A stretch of DNA of 64,000 nt from Belliella pelovolcani (GTDB taxonomy: Bacteria; Bacteroidota; Bacteroidia; Cytophagales; Cyclobacteriaceae): the NCBI RefSeq assembly GCF_900156785.1, contig NZ_FTOP01000007.1, forward strand, positions 124,001 through 188,000, read 5' to 3'. Within the stretch, counting starts at the first letter, position 1; the number at the start of each line of letters is the position of its first letter. Shown here piece by piece: positions 35,684 through 46,324 of the stretch. The position numbers and the translations under genes are program-made. Below the pieces are notes generated by a model that made no database searches, was not told the DNA's origin, and was given only the letters and a program-made list of their open reading frames with translations.

Positions 35684-37138
35684 TCACCTATCCCAGAACA
35701 CGCGATCCTGATTGGTTACACTAGGTACATTTGAAGAATTATTGACTACTTCTCTATTAGGATAGATAAATCTTCTTGGAAAAGCTCCTTGAGTTGAGTT
35801 TGAAGGAGAAGGAACTAGGTTTGGAATACCAGAGACAGTATTATTAGCTCCAGCTGGTGCTGATCTTCTCCAATCATTCCAAGCTTCAGGTTGAAGAAAC
35901 AAATCAATATGTTTTTCAACCAAGATCTTTTCTAATGTAATAGTCGCTCCAATTTCACTTCCATACAAAGCCGTGTAGGCCGTGCTGACACTGCCTGTCA
36001 CTCTCTGTAGAGAAGCCGCCACTGCCGCATTGTATGCAGTCGCTGCTCTTCCTGGTTGACCAGCTCTCAGTGCTGCTTCTGCTTCAATAAACTTTAATTC
36101 CGAGTAATTCAAAATTGGAGTTGGAGCCTCTCTCCTATTGAGGTATGGGCCGGGTATCACTGAGCCTTGTGGTCTTGAACTTGATCCATTTGGAGTACCT
36201 ATGTAAAGGCCTCCTGTGGTTGGTGACACAAAGAAAGGTAGTCTAGGATCATCTAATCCAGGAGCAATCCTATCTCTTAGCAAGTCTATGAAGCGTTGAC
36301 TAATAGCCACATTATTCTCGCCGAAAGTGGTCTGAAAGAAAGGAAACCAAGGCCCGGCAAACTCAGAACCAAAGATCACATTAGGCTGATCGGAATTGGA
36401 GGTAAATGTACCTGCATCGATAGCTGCTAGTGTTGCAGTTGCAGACGCCTGAGGGTCTACTTTACTTAAATGGTTATGAAATCTTGCTTTCATAGCTCTA
36501 GCCAACATAATCCATCTTGGTCTTGAATTTTGTCTCCAAAGGGTTTCATTATTTGCTCTGTAAATCAAATCATTTGTACTAGGACTAGTTGAACTTTGCG
36601 CATTGAGGTCTGCTATTCCTTCATCCAATAGTTGTTGAACTCTTTGGTACAAACCTGCCGCATCATCAAATCTAGGTTGTCTGATATCATCAAGTTGCAA
36701 AGCTTCTGAATAAGGGATATCATTCCATAAATCTACTGAATAACCAATTACAATAGCCTCCATGATTTTTGCAGCCCCAGCGTAATGTGTTGCTCCTAAT
36801 TCCTCAGATTTTTCTTTGATGTTTTTGATATTCAATAGACAATTGGCATAAAACCTATTCCAGGTTGCATCACTCATATCAGCGATAAAGGAATAATTAT
36901 TTACCTGCTGCTGATCGCCAAGCACCCCTGTAAGGTACTGCATCAATATACTCGTAAACTGCGCTGATTCACCATTCAATCCATAAGCGAAAGAAGCTGT
37001 CACAGCAGGAAATATCACCTGAATGGAGGCATCTGTCGCCTGATTTGGGTTGGTATTGATTTCATCAAAACTCTCGCAAGAGATCAACACAAAGAGCAGA
37101 AGTATAAGGGATATAATTTTATTTTTCATTGCTTTCAT
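35684..37138 (-). CDS. SusD/RagB-family lipoprotein (SusD-like group 2), substrate unknown
   Basis: A 484-residue outer-membrane lipoprotein (lipobox LISC, Cys21). It belongs to the shorter SusD group typified by FDEINTNPNQATDA after the lipobox, SVDLWNDIPYSEALQ (about 155-169), RWIMLARAMKARFHNHL (about 209-225) and LNYSELKFIEAEAALRAG. This group is often coupled to transporters for peptides or uncharacterised nutrients rather than classical glycans. It starts 8 bp after the SusC gene. No enzyme gene accompanies the operon, so the ligand cannot be inferred. The ATG at 37138 or 37129 are both possible. Confidence 0.94.
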   Translation of the reverse strand: MKAMKNKIISLILLLFVLISCESFDEINTNPNQATDASIQVIFPAVTASFAYGLNGESAQFTSILMQYLTGVLGDQQQVNNYSFIADMSDATWNRFYANCLLNIKNIKEKSEELGATHYAGAAKIMEAIVIGYSVDLWNDIPYSEALQLDDIRQPRFDDAAGLYQRVQQLLDEGIADLNAQSSTSPSTNDLIYRANNETLWRQNSRPRWIMLARAMKARFHNHLSKVDPQASATATLAAIDAGTFTSNSDQPNVIFGSEFAGPWFPFFQTTFGENNVAISQRFIDLLRDRIAPGLDDPRLPFFVSPTTGGLYIGTPNGSSSRPQGSVIPGPYLNRREAPTPILNYSELKFIEAEAALRAGQPGRAATAYNAAVAASLQRVTGSVSTAYTALYGSEIGATITLEKILVEKHIDLFLQPEAWNDWRRSAPAGANNTVSGIPNLVPSPSNSTQGAFPRRFIYPNREVVNNSSNVPSVTNQDRVFWDR

Positions 37139-37146
37139 GTTTTAGG

Positions 37147-40100
37147 TTAGAAGGACATATTCAAAGTGACACCATAACTTCGCATATTAGGCGTAGTAAA
37201 GGCATCTAAGCCTACGACACTATTTGGTCCAGAAAGATTGGTTTCAGGATCAATGCCCCCATAGTTAGTAAAGAGTAGTAAATTTCGCCCATAAACTCCC
37301 AGGGTTGCTCTACTCATCCCGAGTCTACTTGCAGCATTTGATGATAGCCTATATGAAAGTGTAATGTCTCTAAGCCTGATCCAAGAACCATCCTGAACCC
37401 ACCTTTCTGTCAATTCTCTTCCAAAGGCTGTAGCCGCTCCAACACCTTGAAATGCTGCTTGATTAAGTGTTACAGGTATATTATTGACTTGCCCATCATT
37501 ATCTCCACCTGGGTTTTGAATTACACCATTGAAAACCACCACCTTATTTCTATCAGTTGTATGCTCAGCTACGCCGGATCCATTACCCATCCAATAGGCC
37601 GTAACATTGACCACATCTCCACCTTTTCTCACATCCCAAAGCATGGTAAGGTTGAAATTTTTGTAATTGAAATTATTACGCCAGCCTATCAAATAATCTG
37701 GATTAGGGTTTCCTACTACCCTCTGAACAGGGTCAATAATAGGGAAGCCTTGAGGGTTGATTAGTACATCACCATTATCATTTCTGAGAAAAGCATTTCC
37801 ATAAAACAAACCAAATTGTTCACCTGGAACCAATCTTCTTTGAATTCTAGCGCCGAAAAGGTTATCCACTATAGGTTCATCATTTGGCAAAGAATTGACA
37901 AAATTCCTATTGCGCGTAAAATTGATGATCATATCCCAAGAGAAATCTCCTCTGTCCATTACAGTACCATTCAAGACAGCTTCGATCCCTCTATTTTGTA
38001 TTTCCCCCGCATTGATGAGCTGACTTGTAAAGCCTGTAGATGCGGGTACAGGTACAGATACAATCTGATCTCTACTGATGGCATTGTAATAAGTAACATC
38101 TAAGCCTACTCTATTTTCGAAAAGCCTGATATCTGTACCTATTTCAAAAGTATTGGTAAATTCTGCTCGAAGGTTGCTATTCCCAGCAGCGGAGCTCAAT
38201 AAGACTCCACCAACTCCATCAATTGGGAACCTGACACCCCCGGCATACCTTGTTCCGGTCGTAGCAATATTATAAAATGTTTCTGTAGCAAATGCTGGAG
38301 GAATATTACCAGCACCAGCATAAGAACCTCTCAACTTCGCATAGCTAAATGTATTGCTCTCAATTTTGAATAAATCTGTCAATACCACACTCAAACCTGC
38401 ACTACCATATGTAAATGACCGATTATTGGCAGGTAATGTAGAAGCCCACTCATTTCTAACTGACAACTCAAGAAAAACAGAGTTTAGATAACCTAAACTG
38501 GCTCTACCAAAGACCGCCTGTGTCAACCTCCTGGTATCTGTTTTGGTGAAAATCGGATTCTCTTGCGTATTTGCAATATTGAATAAACCAGGAATCGCAA
38601 AATTTGTCCCATTCATGAATAAGCTCGCAGTATTGGTGCTGAACATATTATGTCCTACCAAGAATGTAGAGGTAAAATTTTCATTTAAATCTTTGGTAGC
38701 AGAGATAATTAAATCTGAATTGAGGATCTTGTCTGTGTAAGTATCTTCATATATCCTACCTCCCAATGCACCACTAGCTGAAATAGCTGCGCCACCTGAA
38801 GATGAAGGAGCCCAGATTTGTGTTCTCTCATCATGAGCAAAATCAAATCCTAATCTATGGGTAATGGTCAGCCACGACGCAGGAGTGATTTCTGTTTGTA
38901 GATAAGAAATAAACCTGTTGACATTATCTGTATAAGGGTTGTTATTGACTGTCCAAAAAGGGTTATCTGGACTAAATGGCTGTGAACCATCTAAAGCTCC
39001 TCTGAAGTTTCTTTGAACACCACTTGGATAAACAAATCCAGCTGAATTATCAAATGAAGGAGGAGTTCTATAGAGCCCTTGGATGGCATCAGAGAAGTTA
39101 TCACCCCTACCAAATTTTGTACTCGAGCTATTTACATAATTTACCGATCCACCTATTTTAACAATATCACTCAATTGTGAGTCAGCTGTTAATTTAAATG
39201 AAGTTCTATTAAAGGTATTGTTGGGAATAATACCTTCTTGATACATGTTGCCTGCGGATAGGTAAAAGTTTGATTTATCAGTAGAAGATGACACTGCTAC
39301 GTGCGTATCATTGGTAAATCCATTTTGAAAAAACAGCCTTTGGTTGTCGTATACCGGTACTCTTGGTCCGGCATTAGGATGATTCATGTCCACAATGGTA
39401 CCCCTAGGGTCCTTGGCAAAAGGTGTGCTTTCATCATATCTTAAAGTAGAGATTGGAGCGCCATAATGATTGAAAGTAGTTCCTCCATTATAAACACCAT
39501 TATCTCCTTGACTGTATTGAAGCTGTGCAGGAAAATAATTCATGATTCTATCAGTAGAGGTATTGGTAGAGATATCTACAGAAAATCCTTTTCTTTTAGA
39601 ACCTTTCTTAGTAGTTATCAAAACTACTCCAGTAGCCCCTTGGATTCCATACAACGAGGTAGCAGCAGGCCCCTTCAATACGGAAATACTTTCAATATCA
39701 TTTGGATTGATATCAATAGCCCTATTTGCATAATCCACGCCTCCAGAAGTCCCGATAGAAGCTCTAAATGAGTTATTAATCGGCACACCATCGACCACAA
39801 ATAGCGGCTGATTCTGTCCAGAAATAGACTGTATTCCTCTAATCACAATGCTGGAACCAGCACCTGCCGAACCTCCTTGTCGAGTAACTTGCACACCTGC
39901 AACTTTTGCATTAAGTGCATCTACCACATTTTGCTCTCTTGAAGCCACAATCTCTCCGGAACCAACTTCTTGCTGCGAGAAGGCCAACTTTTTCTTTTCC
40001 TGCGTCAACCCAAAAGCAGTCACAACCACTTCCGAAAGCTGCGAAATATCTGGAGCCATTTCAAGATTGATCGTACTCCTATTTCTGACAGACACATTTT

Positions 40101-40350
40101 GTCGGACAAATCCAATATAGGAGAACTCCAATACTGAATTTCCACTTGGAACTTGAATCGTATAGGTACCATCAATATCTGTCACTGCACCGATGGTAGT
40201 CCCTTGAACCAAAATACTGACACCTGGAAGAGGTTCTCCATCCTCCTGTGATGTCACTTTCCCTGATACGGTAATCTGCTGGGCATACAGCGAACTCATG
40301 CCAAACAGTAGTATTAGGAAGATTACACTACTAGTACATCTTTTGATCAT
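37147..40350 (-). CDS. SusC/RagA-family TonB-dependent transporter, substrate unknown
   Basis: A 1067-residue transporter with signal peptide (to about 23), carboxypeptidase-regulatory domain (VSGKVTSQEDGEPLPGVSIL onward), TonB box SEVVVTAFG (about 106-114), plug with DALNAKVAGVQV, QPLFVVDGVPINNSF and TSLYGIQGATGVVLITTKKG, and a C-terminal barrel ending YGVTLNMSF. It is the first gene of a three-gene operon with the SusD-like and small lipoprotein genes. Sequence layout is standard, unlike the two xylan SusC proteins. The imported nutrient is unknown. Confidence 0.96.
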   Translation of the reverse strand: MIKRCTSSVIFLILLFGMSSLYAQQITVSGKVTSQEDGEPLPGVSILVQGTTIGAVTDIDGTYTIQVPSGNSVLEFSYIGFVRQNVSVRNRSTINLEMAPDISQLSEVVVTAFGLTQEKKKLAFSQQEVGSGEIVASREQNVVDALNAKVAGVQVTRQGGSAGAGSSIVIRGIQSISGQNQPLFVVDGVPINNSFRASIGTSGGVDYANRAIDINPNDIESISVLKGPAATSLYGIQGATGVVLITTKKGSKRKGFSVDISTNTSTDRIMNYFPAQLQYSQGDNGVYNGGTTFNHYGAPISTLRYDESTPFAKDPRGTIVDMNHPNAGPRVPVYDNQRLFFQNGFTNDTHVAVSSSTDKSNFYLSAGNMYQEGIIPNNTFNRTSFKLTADSQLSDIVKIGGSVNYVNSSSTKFGRGDNFSDAIQGLYRTPPSFDNSAGFVYPSGVQRNFRGALDGSQPFSPDNPFWTVNNNPYTDNVNRFISYLQTEITPASWLTITHRLGFDFAHDERTQIWAPSSSGGAAISASGALGGRIYEDTYTDKILNSDLIISATKDLNENFTSTFLVGHNMFSTNTASLFMNGTNFAIPGLFNIANTQENPIFTKTDTRRLTQAVFGRASLGYLNSVFLELSVRNEWASTLPANNRSFTYGSAGLSVVLTDLFKIESNTFSYAKLRGSYAGAGNIPPAFATETFYNIATTGTRYAGGVRFPIDGVGGVLLSSAAGNSNLRAEFTNTFEIGTDIRLFENRVGLDVTYYNAISRDQIVSVPVPASTGFTSQLINAGEIQNRGIEAVLNGTVMDRGDFSWDMIINFTRNRNFVNSLPNDEPIVDNLFGARIQRRLVPGEQFGLFYGNAFLRNDNGDVLINPQGFPIIDPVQRVVGNPNPDYLIGWRNNFNYKNFNLTMLWDVRKGGDVVNVTAYWMGNGSGVAEHTTDRNKVVVFNGVIQNPGGDNDGQVNNIPVTLNQAAFQGVGAATAFGRELTERWVQDGSWIRLRDITLSYRLSSNAASRLGMSRATLGVYGRNLLLFTNYGGIDPETNLSGPNSVVGLDAFTTPNMRSYGVTLNMSF

Positions 40351-40745
40351 GTAAACTTGTTTATAGGGTTAGTAAATGAAAATATCTAAAAAACCGAGAT
40401 GTAGAATCTCAGACCGACTGCAACGCTAAAAGCATAAAATTGCCTTTAGTCTATATTTTTTCAAAACTGATACAGTGCTTTTTGGGACAAACCCTAGAAA
40501 CTCAAAAAAACACCTCAATCAGGTATATTCTGCAAAACATAACTATGATAATACTTTTACTACCAAAGTAATCCAACAACAAAAGAAATATACCTATTAA
40601 TCTTAAAAAAATAAAATATATCTACCATTGTATCTGAAAAAGAAAGATTTTTAGTTTAAAGCAAATGCTAAGTATTACAGCGCAAAACTTGGAAAAGCTG
40701 GATTTCTGAACTATTTCTACCACATTTTCTTAAAGGTCATTAACA
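40351..40745. other. Intergenic region upstream of third SusC
   Basis: An AT-rich spacer that should carry the SusC promoter. No full TTG/TAnnTTTG promoter, palindrome or small gene is convincing here. Confidence 0.4.
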
Positions 40746-40779
40746 GAAAAAGCCGCCCCTTTTTCTAGGAACGGCTTTT
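40746..40779 (-). terminator. Rho-independent terminator after pyrophosphatase gene
   Basis: On the minus strand a 12-bp stem (AAAAGCCGUUCC with GGGGCGGCUUUU, two G-U pairs) and an 8-nt loop end in U. It begins 24 nt after the pyrophosphatase stop. Confidence 0.88.
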
Positions 40780-40802
40780 ATAAAATCATTGTAATGTATT
40801 AT

Positions 40803-43028
40803 TTATTCTTTAATAACAATTTTTTCAACTTTCTCGATTTTCTTACCATCTTCATAGGTAATCTCCTTTTTGACCTCAACCTTCTCAGCATCGGCCACAC
40901 TTCCATGAGGAACTTCTGAGATATGCGGCGCAATTACCAGGGCAACGATAGATGTCAACTTGATCAAGATATTCATCGATGGGCCAGAAGTATCTTTGAA
41001 AGGATCACCTACTGTATCACCAGTAACAGATGCTTTGTGGGCTTCTGAACCCTTATATTCCATTTTGCCATCAATTTCAACTCCTTTTTCAAATGACTTC
41101 TTGGCATTATCCCAAGCTCCACCTGCATTATTTTGAAATATCCCCATCAACACACCTGATACGGTAATCCCTGCCAGAAGTCCACCTAAAACCTCTGGAC
41201 CAAAAGCAAATCCAACAATAATTGGCGAAATTAAAGCTATAGCACCTGGAGCGACCATTTCCCTAATTGATGCTTGGGTAGAAATCTCCACACATTTTTC
41301 ATACTCTGGCTTGGCCTTATATTCCATGATACCAGGGATTTCTCTGAATTGTCTCCTTACTTCATTCACCATATCCATCGCTGCTCTACCCACCGCTGCA
41401 ATCGCAAGTGAGGAGAAGATAAATGGAATCATAGCTCCAACAAAAAGACCAGAAAGCACATCTGCTTTATAAATATCAATAGAACTAATACCAGCCAATC
41501 CAACATAAGCGGCAAATAATGCCAAGGCTGTCAATGCAGCTGAAGCAATGGCAAAACCCTTCCCTGCAGCAGCAGTCGTATTTCCTACAGCATCCAAAAT
41601 ATCAGTACGCTCACGAACTTCTTTAGGAAGGCCGGACATTTCAGCAATTCCCCCTGCATTATCAGCTATAGGACCAAAAGCATCTATGGCCAACTGCATG
41701 GCAGTAGTAGCCATCATACCAGCAGCAGCTATCGCAACACCGTAAAGACCTGCTGCAAGGAAAGAACCATAAATACCTCCTGCCAATACCAGAATAGGCA
41801 ATACAGTAGACTCCATACCTACAGAAAGTCCTCCAATGATATTGGTTGCATGACCAGTAGAAGATTGCTTGATGATAGAGTTGACAGGTCTCTTTCCCAT
41901 GGAAGTGTAGTATTCTGTGATGATAGACATCAAAGCACCCACAATCAACCCAATCACAACAGCACCAAATACACCCATTTTGGTGAATGAAATTGATCCA
42001 CCTCTAGAAAGCACCAAATCACCATCAGGCAACATATACTGAATCACAAAATAAGAGGCTCCTACTGTCAACAAGATGGAAATCCAATTACCCTTGTTCA
42101 AGGCTGCCTGAACAGAATCTGTTTCTTTGTTGATTTTGACAAAAAGAGTTCCGATGATAGAAAACATCAAACCCAAACCAGCTATCACTAAAGGCAACAA
42201 TACTGGTGCGATTCCTCCAAAATTATCTACTGAAACAATCTCTCTACCCAATACCATGGAGGCCAAAATAGTAGCCACATAAGATCCAAACAAATCAGCA
42301 CCCATACCAGCTACATCACCCACGTTATCACCTACGTTATCAGCAATCGTCGCAGGATTTCTCACATCATCTTCTGGGATACCAGCTTCTACTTTTCCAA
42401 CTAGATCTGCTCCTACATCAGCAGCTTTGGTATAAATACCACCACCTACTCTAGCAAAAAGCGCAATAGATTCAGCTCCTAAAGAAAACCCAGCTAACAC
42501 CTCAAGCGCAGTGGCCATGGCGTCACCGTTGACATTGCCGCCAGTAGACACGACAAACATGTTGTAGAAAAGTATAAAAAGCGAGCCCATACCCAATACA
42601 GCCAAGCCAGCTACTCCTATACCCATCACAGAACCACCTGTAAAAGAAACCTTCAATGCTTTGGCTAAGCTAGTCTTTGCTGCTTCGGTAGTCCTTACAT
42701 TAGCCTTGGTGGCAATATTCATCCCCAAATAGCCCGCAAAGGCAGAGAGAACAGCTCCAATAACAAATGAAATGGCTATAATCCAACTTGAATTTTCTAC
42801 TAGCGTACCCGACCAACCAAGGATAATTCCAGCAATAACAACAAAGTAAAAAAGTACTTTCCATTCAGCACGAAGAAACGCCATTGCCCCACGGGCTATA
42901 TGACCTGCCAATTCTTGCATATTGGCATCTCCGGCATCCTGCTTTGTAACCCAAGCAGATTTTACGGCCATCACAATGAGGCCGAGAACCCCGAGTGCGG
43001 GGACCACATACGTAAACATTTGTTCCAT
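40803..43028 (-). CDS. hppA: Membrane-bound ion-translocating pyrophosphatase
   Basis: A 741-residue, roughly 16-helix membrane protein that hydrolyses pyrophosphate and pumps Na+ or H+ outward. The active-site motifs are complete: [20 protein letters not shown] (about 210-230), [37 protein letters not shown] and the C-terminal [14 protein letters not shown]. The K+-sensitivity region reads [10 protein letters not shown] with Ala rather than Lys, which in the family means potassium-dependent activity. The pumped ion cannot be settled by eye. The charged tail ([18 protein letters not shown]) is an extra cytosolic extension. It is a single-gene unit with its own promoter and terminator. Confidence 0.97.
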   Translation of the reverse strand: MEQMFTYVVPALGVLGLIVMAVKSAWVTKQDAGDANMQELAGHIARGAMAFLRAEWKVLFYFVVIAGIILGWSGTLVENSSWIIAISFVIGAVLSAFAGYLGMNIATKANVRTTEAAKTSLAKALKVSFTGGSVMGIGVAGLAVLGMGSLFILFYNMFVVSTGGNVNGDAMATALEVLAGFSLGAESIALFARVGGGIYTKAADVGADLVGKVEAGIPEDDVRNPATIADNVGDNVGDVAGMGADLFGSYVATILASMVLGREIVSVDNFGGIAPVLLPLVIAGLGLMFSIIGTLFVKINKETDSVQAALNKGNWISILLTVGASYFVIQYMLPDGDLVLSRGGSISFTKMGVFGAVVIGLIVGALMSIITEYYTSMGKRPVNSIIKQSSTGHATNIIGGLSVGMESTVLPILVLAGGIYGSFLAAGLYGVAIAAAGMMATTAMQLAIDAFGPIADNAGGIAEMSGLPKEVRERTDILDAVGNTTAAAGKGFAIASAALTALALFAAYVGLAGISSIDIYKADVLSGLFVGAMIPFIFSSLAIAAVGRAAMDMVNEVRRQFREIPGIMEYKAKPEYEKCVEISTQASIREMVAPGAIALISPIIVGFAFGPEVLGGLLAGITVSGVLMGIFQNNAGGAWDNAKKSFEKGVEIDGKMEYKGSEAHKASVTGDTVGDPFKDTSGPSMNILIKLTSIVALVIAPHISEVPHGSVADAEKVEVKKEITYEDGKKIEKVEKIVIKE

Positions 43029-43071
43029 AAGAGCTATGATTATTCGGTTTATTGTTTTTAAAACTGTCCGA

Positions 43072-43101
43072 CAAATATATTATTATTCATATAGCAAGCA
43101 A
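43072..43101 (-). promoter_or_regulatory. Predicted promoter of the pyrophosphatase gene
   Basis: On the minus strand, TTG (43101-43099), a 19-nt spacer and TATATTTG (43079-43072) match the Bacteroidota consensus exactly in sequence and spacing. The -7 box lies 43 nt before the start codon. Confidence 0.65.
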
Positions 43102-43445
43102 TAGTGAGCAAAGAATCTTTGGTCTGTGAAAAATATTCAAAAAGTTTAAAATTTGAAAGTAGATGGGGATTTTCAACTCTCACAGCATCATAAAAAACAA
43201 GTAACTCATTAGAAAACAATCCATTAAGAAACCGCTTTCAAGTATTCATGATATTTGTATGTGCGCTTTCGCACCAGTAACCATATTTTATCACGCACAC
43301 GCCTTAAATTCAGCTCTTGTCGACCGTCGTCAATAGAAGATTATCCACTTGATCCTTTCGTTTTATTGAATTACTGCTGTCATTGCGAATACTCATATAA
43401 TGATAAATACACTTTCTTTGTGGAAAACCAGTTTGAAAATAAAAC
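43102..43445. other. Intergenic stretch without a supported gene
   Basis: The only structured element is a small hairpin GTGCG-CTTT-CGCAC (43261-43274) without a U-tract. A 67-codon frame on the plus strand (43255-43458) has no recognisable features and runs into a terminator, so it is not called. No tRNA-like fold was found. Confidence 0.4.
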
Positions 43446-43472
43446 AAAAAAAGGCTAACCACAGGTCAGCCT
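43446..43472 (-). terminator. Rho-independent terminator of the TRAP/uronate operon
   Basis: On the minus strand, AGGCTGACC / GGTTAGCCT make a 9-bp stem (one G-U pair) with a 3-nt loop followed by T6. It lies 38 nt after the large permease stop and would end the whole kdgK-eda-TRAP transcript. Confidence 0.88.
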
Positions 43473-43510
43473 CTTACTTCATTTATTAACCATTAAATCA
43501 ACGTCTTATA

Positions 43511-44806
43511 TCAGAGACCAAATAGCCTTGGGAGCCAAAGTGTCAACCCAGGCCAAGTGGTGATGATGATCAATCCTATAATCATTGCAACAAAGAAAGG
43601 AAGCAAAGGTTTGACAACTTTTTCAATACTCGTCTGAGCGACACCTACACCAATAAACAACACCGAACCCACAGGAGGTGTACAAAGACCTATACACAGA
43701 TTCAAAATCATAATGATCCCAAAATGTACAGGATCTACCCCAAGAGCAGTGACTATTGGCAGAAATATCGGCGTAAAAATCAGTACGGCCGGAGTCATAT
43801 CCATGAAAATCCCCACAAATAATAAGAGTAAGTTGATCAATAACAGAATCACCCAAATATTGTCACTGACTGACAATAGAGCCGATGAAATGGATTGTGG
43901 TATATCTTCGCTAGACAACACCCAAGACATACTCATGGAAGTAGCAATCAGCAACATCACAATGGCAGTGGTCTCAGAAGACTTGAGCAAAATCGCAGGT
44001 AGTTCCTTCCACTTCAACTCTCTGTAAAAAAATGATAAACCCAGCGTATAAATCACCGCAATGGCAGATGCCTCAGTAGCGGTAAATACCCCTCCTACTA
44101 TACCTCCCATCACGACCACCAAAAGCATCAAACTTGGAAATGCTCTAAAAAACTTTGCTGTCAATTCTTTGACACTGGTCTTTGTACCTCCTGGTAGGTT
44201 TTTTCTTTTGATAAATATGGCTGCCGTCAGCATCAATAAGAGACCTATAAATATCCCAGGAACATAACCTGCTACAAACAAGGCTGCAATAGATACCCCT
44301 CCAGACGCCAGTGAATAGACGATCAAGATATTAGAAGGCGGAATAATCAGACCTGTGGTAGATGAAGTGACATTGACAGCTGCACCGAGTTCTTTGGGGT
44401 AGCCTTCTTTTTCCATTCTTTTGCCCAATATCCCCCCTATAGCAGAAGCTGCCGCAGCAGCTGATCCAGCAATCGCTCCGAATAGCATCGCTGCAATGAC
44501 ATTCACATACAACAAACCTCCAGGAAGTCTACCTGTGATTGCTTTTGCCAATTCGATAAGCCTATTGGCGATACCGCCCCTATTCATGATCTCACCAGCT
44601 AATACAAAAAATGGAATCGCTAAGAGAGAAAAACTATCCAATCCTGTCCCCATCCTCTGAGCAATAGTGGTCGCTGAGGGTATAAATGCCACCGAGACCA
44701 TCAAGGTCAATAAGCTTGACAACCCCAAACTCCAAGCAACTGGAACACCTATCCCCATCAAAGTGATAAATGTCAATACGAGTATGATAATGCTGATATA
44801 CTCCAT
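43511..44806 (-). CDS. TRAP transporter large permease (DctM family)
   Basis: A 431-residue inner-membrane protein with about 12 hydrophobic helices, starting MEYISIIILVLTF. Family marks are GVPVAWSLGLSSLL near the start, GAIAGSAAAAASAIGGILGKRM (in parts, about 113-134), VTSSTTGLIIPPSNILIVYS (about 150-169) and LCIGLCTPPVGSVLFIG near 375. It forms the ion-coupled transport channel with the small permease encoded 1 bp upstream, and takes substrate from the binding protein at 45318-46298. Given eda, kdgK and uxaA next door, the substrate is probably galacturonate or a similar uronate. Confidence 0.96.
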   Translation of the reverse strand: MEYISIIILVLTFITLMGIGVPVAWSLGLSSLLTLMVSVAFIPSATTIAQRMGTGLDSFSLLAIPFFVLAGEIMNRGGIANRLIELAKAITGRLPGGLLYVNVIAAMLFGAIAGSAAAAASAIGGILGKRMEKEGYPKELGAAVNVTSSTTGLIIPPSNILIVYSLASGGVSIAALFVAGYVPGIFIGLLLMLTAAIFIKRKNLPGGTKTSVKELTAKFFRAFPSLMLLVVVMGGIVGGVFTATEASAIAVIYTLGLSFFYRELKWKELPAILLKSSETTAIVMLLIATSMSMSWVLSSEDIPQSISSALLSVSDNIWVILLLINLLLLFVGIFMDMTPAVLIFTPIFLPIVTALGVDPVHFGIIMILNLCIGLCTPPVGSVLFIGVGVAQTSIEKVVKPLLPFFVAMIIGLIIITTWPGLTLWLPRLFGL

Positions 44807-44807
44807 C

Positions 44808-45296
44808 TTATGCTACTTTGGGGTTCTTGATCAATAAAAAAGTAAAGCTCAGCTGATAATAGATCACCAATAGGCCGGAAAAAGGAATGATACCATACAC
44901 ATAGGCCAAGGGAATCTGTAAGGTTGCTGATTTTTGGCCCAGCATGTAGGTGATATATACCAAATTGCTCCCTCCGAGCACCATAGCAATGACAGCAAAA
45001 ATGATGACCAGCACATTGATCATAATCTGTAGCCTGATCTTAGCTAAGCCTTCCAATTTTCTCAGAACTATATCAATAGCCAAGTGTTGATTCTGACCAG
45101 CGACATAGGCTGCCCCAAGCATCCCTAGCCATATCAACATATATCGAGAAAGTTCATCTGTAAATGAGCTGGGGCTCTGGAAAATATATCTTGAAAGTAC
45201 TTGCCAAGTTACATTCACAACCATCAGTCCCATTAAGAAGACCAAAGAGGTAGCGATTACCTTGTCAATTTGATTTTTCATTTTTTCACTAAACAT
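44808..45296 (-). CDS. TRAP transporter small permease (DctQ family)
   Basis: A 162-residue membrane protein with four hydrophobic helices (about 13-33, 50-70, 90-112 and 130-152). The conserved loop SSFTDELSRYMLIWLGMLGAAY (in parts, about 42-63) is the DctQ signature. It partners the large permease, whose gene begins 1 bp after its stop, and is encoded 21 bp after the binding protein. Start ATG at 45296 is used; a Met five codons later is possible. Confidence 0.94.
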   Translation of the reverse strand: MFSEKMKNQIDKVIATSLVFLMGLMVVNVTWQVLSRYIFQSPSSFTDELSRYMLIWLGMLGAAYVAGQNQHLAIDIVLRKLEGLAKIRLQIMINVLVIIFAVIAMVLGGSNLVYITYMLGQKSATLQIPLAYVYGIIPFSGLLVIYYQLSFTFLLIKNPKVA

Positions 45297-45317
45297 GCTA
45301 AAATTCTATTTTCAGGT

Positions 45318-46298
45318 TTATTGGTTGTTTCGAATTTGGGCTACTACTGCTGCTAGTTCTGGCTGAGTCACATTCAACTCCTCGTACATGCTTTCTACTG
45401 CTAACCTGAAGCCCTCGAGCTCAGGATACACGATGGTCACACCAGCTTTTTCCATTTCAGCTAGAGATTCTTCCACTGATTCTGCCCAAATTTTATATTG
45501 AAATTCCGCAGATTCATCTGCTGCTTCTTGGAGCCATTGCTTTTCTTGATCAGAGAGCAGGTTCCATACTTTGGTACTGATGATCAAGATGTCAGGGATG
45601 GCAGTATGCTCGTTGATAGAATAATACTTACACACCTCGTAATGCCGAGATGTAAATAAACTAGGTGGGTTATTCTCAGCTCCGTCTACGATTCCTTGTT
45701 GCAATGCTGTATATAATTCTCCATAAGATACCGGTGTAGGAGATCCACCAAAGTTCTTCACCATATTGATGGCTGTATTACTTTCCATCACCCTAATTTT
45801 CAGCCCCTTCAAGTCTTCAGGAGAGTCTACGGGCTTATTTTTGGTGTAAAAACTACGTTTACCCGCATCATAGTAGCAAAGCCCTCTCAGCCAAAAGTCC
45901 TCTCCATCTAGTAGAAGTTGCTGACCTATAGGACCTTTCAGAATTAGGTCACGGTGTGCATCATCTTTGAAAAGGTAAGGCATGCTCAACACTTGCAATT
46001 TAGGCGCAAAACTTTCCATCACTGCGGAAGAAACTTTGGTCATTCCCAAGCTGCCGATTTGGAGCAATTCTACCAGCTCTCTTTCAGAACCGAGTTGCTG
46101 ATTGGGGTAAATTTTGATAATCATCTCTCCTTTGGACTTCTCTTCAAGTCGCTTAGCCATAAAAACCATGGCTTCGTGTACTGGGTGAGTGACGCCTAGT
46201 CCATGACCAAGCTTGATCACGCGTACACCTCCAGGCCCTTTACAAGCAGAGAGAAAAAAGAAAGCAATAGCAATAAGATAGCAAATTCTCATTTTCAT
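45318..46298 (-). CDS. TRAP transporter substrate-binding lipoprotein (DctP family)
   Basis: A 326-residue binding protein with a lipobox (FLSACKG, Cys19), so it is membrane-anchored rather than free in the periplasm. DctP marks are YPNQQLGSERELVELLQIG (about 65-83), the carboxylate-binding Arg in LKGLKIRVMESN (about residue 170), YTALQQGIVDGAENNPPS (about 197-214) and a late helix-rich region. The Arg is the feature that fixes organic acids in this family. With neighbours for KDG metabolism, the ligand is probably a hexuronate or its oligomer breakdown product. It starts 26 bp after the eda stop and likely belongs to the same transcript. Confidence 0.93.
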   Translation of the reverse strand: MKMRICYLIAIAFFFLSACKGPGGVRVIKLGHGLGVTHPVHEAMVFMAKRLEEKSKGEMIIKIYPNQQLGSERELVELLQIGSLGMTKVSSAVMESFAPKLQVLSMPYLFKDDAHRDLILKGPIGQQLLLDGEDFWLRGLCYYDAGKRSFYTKNKPVDSPEDLKGLKIRVMESNTAINMVKNFGGSPTPVSYGELYTALQQGIVDGAENNPPSLFTSRHYEVCKYYSINEHTAIPDILIISTKVWNLLSDQEKQWLQEAADESAEFQYKIWAESVEESLAEMEKAGVTIVYPELEGFRLAVESMYEELNVTQPELAAVVAQIRNNQ

Positions 46299-46324
46299 TT
46301 GCGATGTATTTTGGGTTTGTGGTC

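Noticed and set aside
43261-43274. Small GC hairpin considered as part of a tRNA or terminator
   Set aside because: No cloverleaf can be built around it and there is no U-run.
43255-43458. 67-residue frame between pyrophosphatase and TRAP genes
   Set aside because: No recognisable family or signal, odd composition, and it runs into the TRAP terminator.
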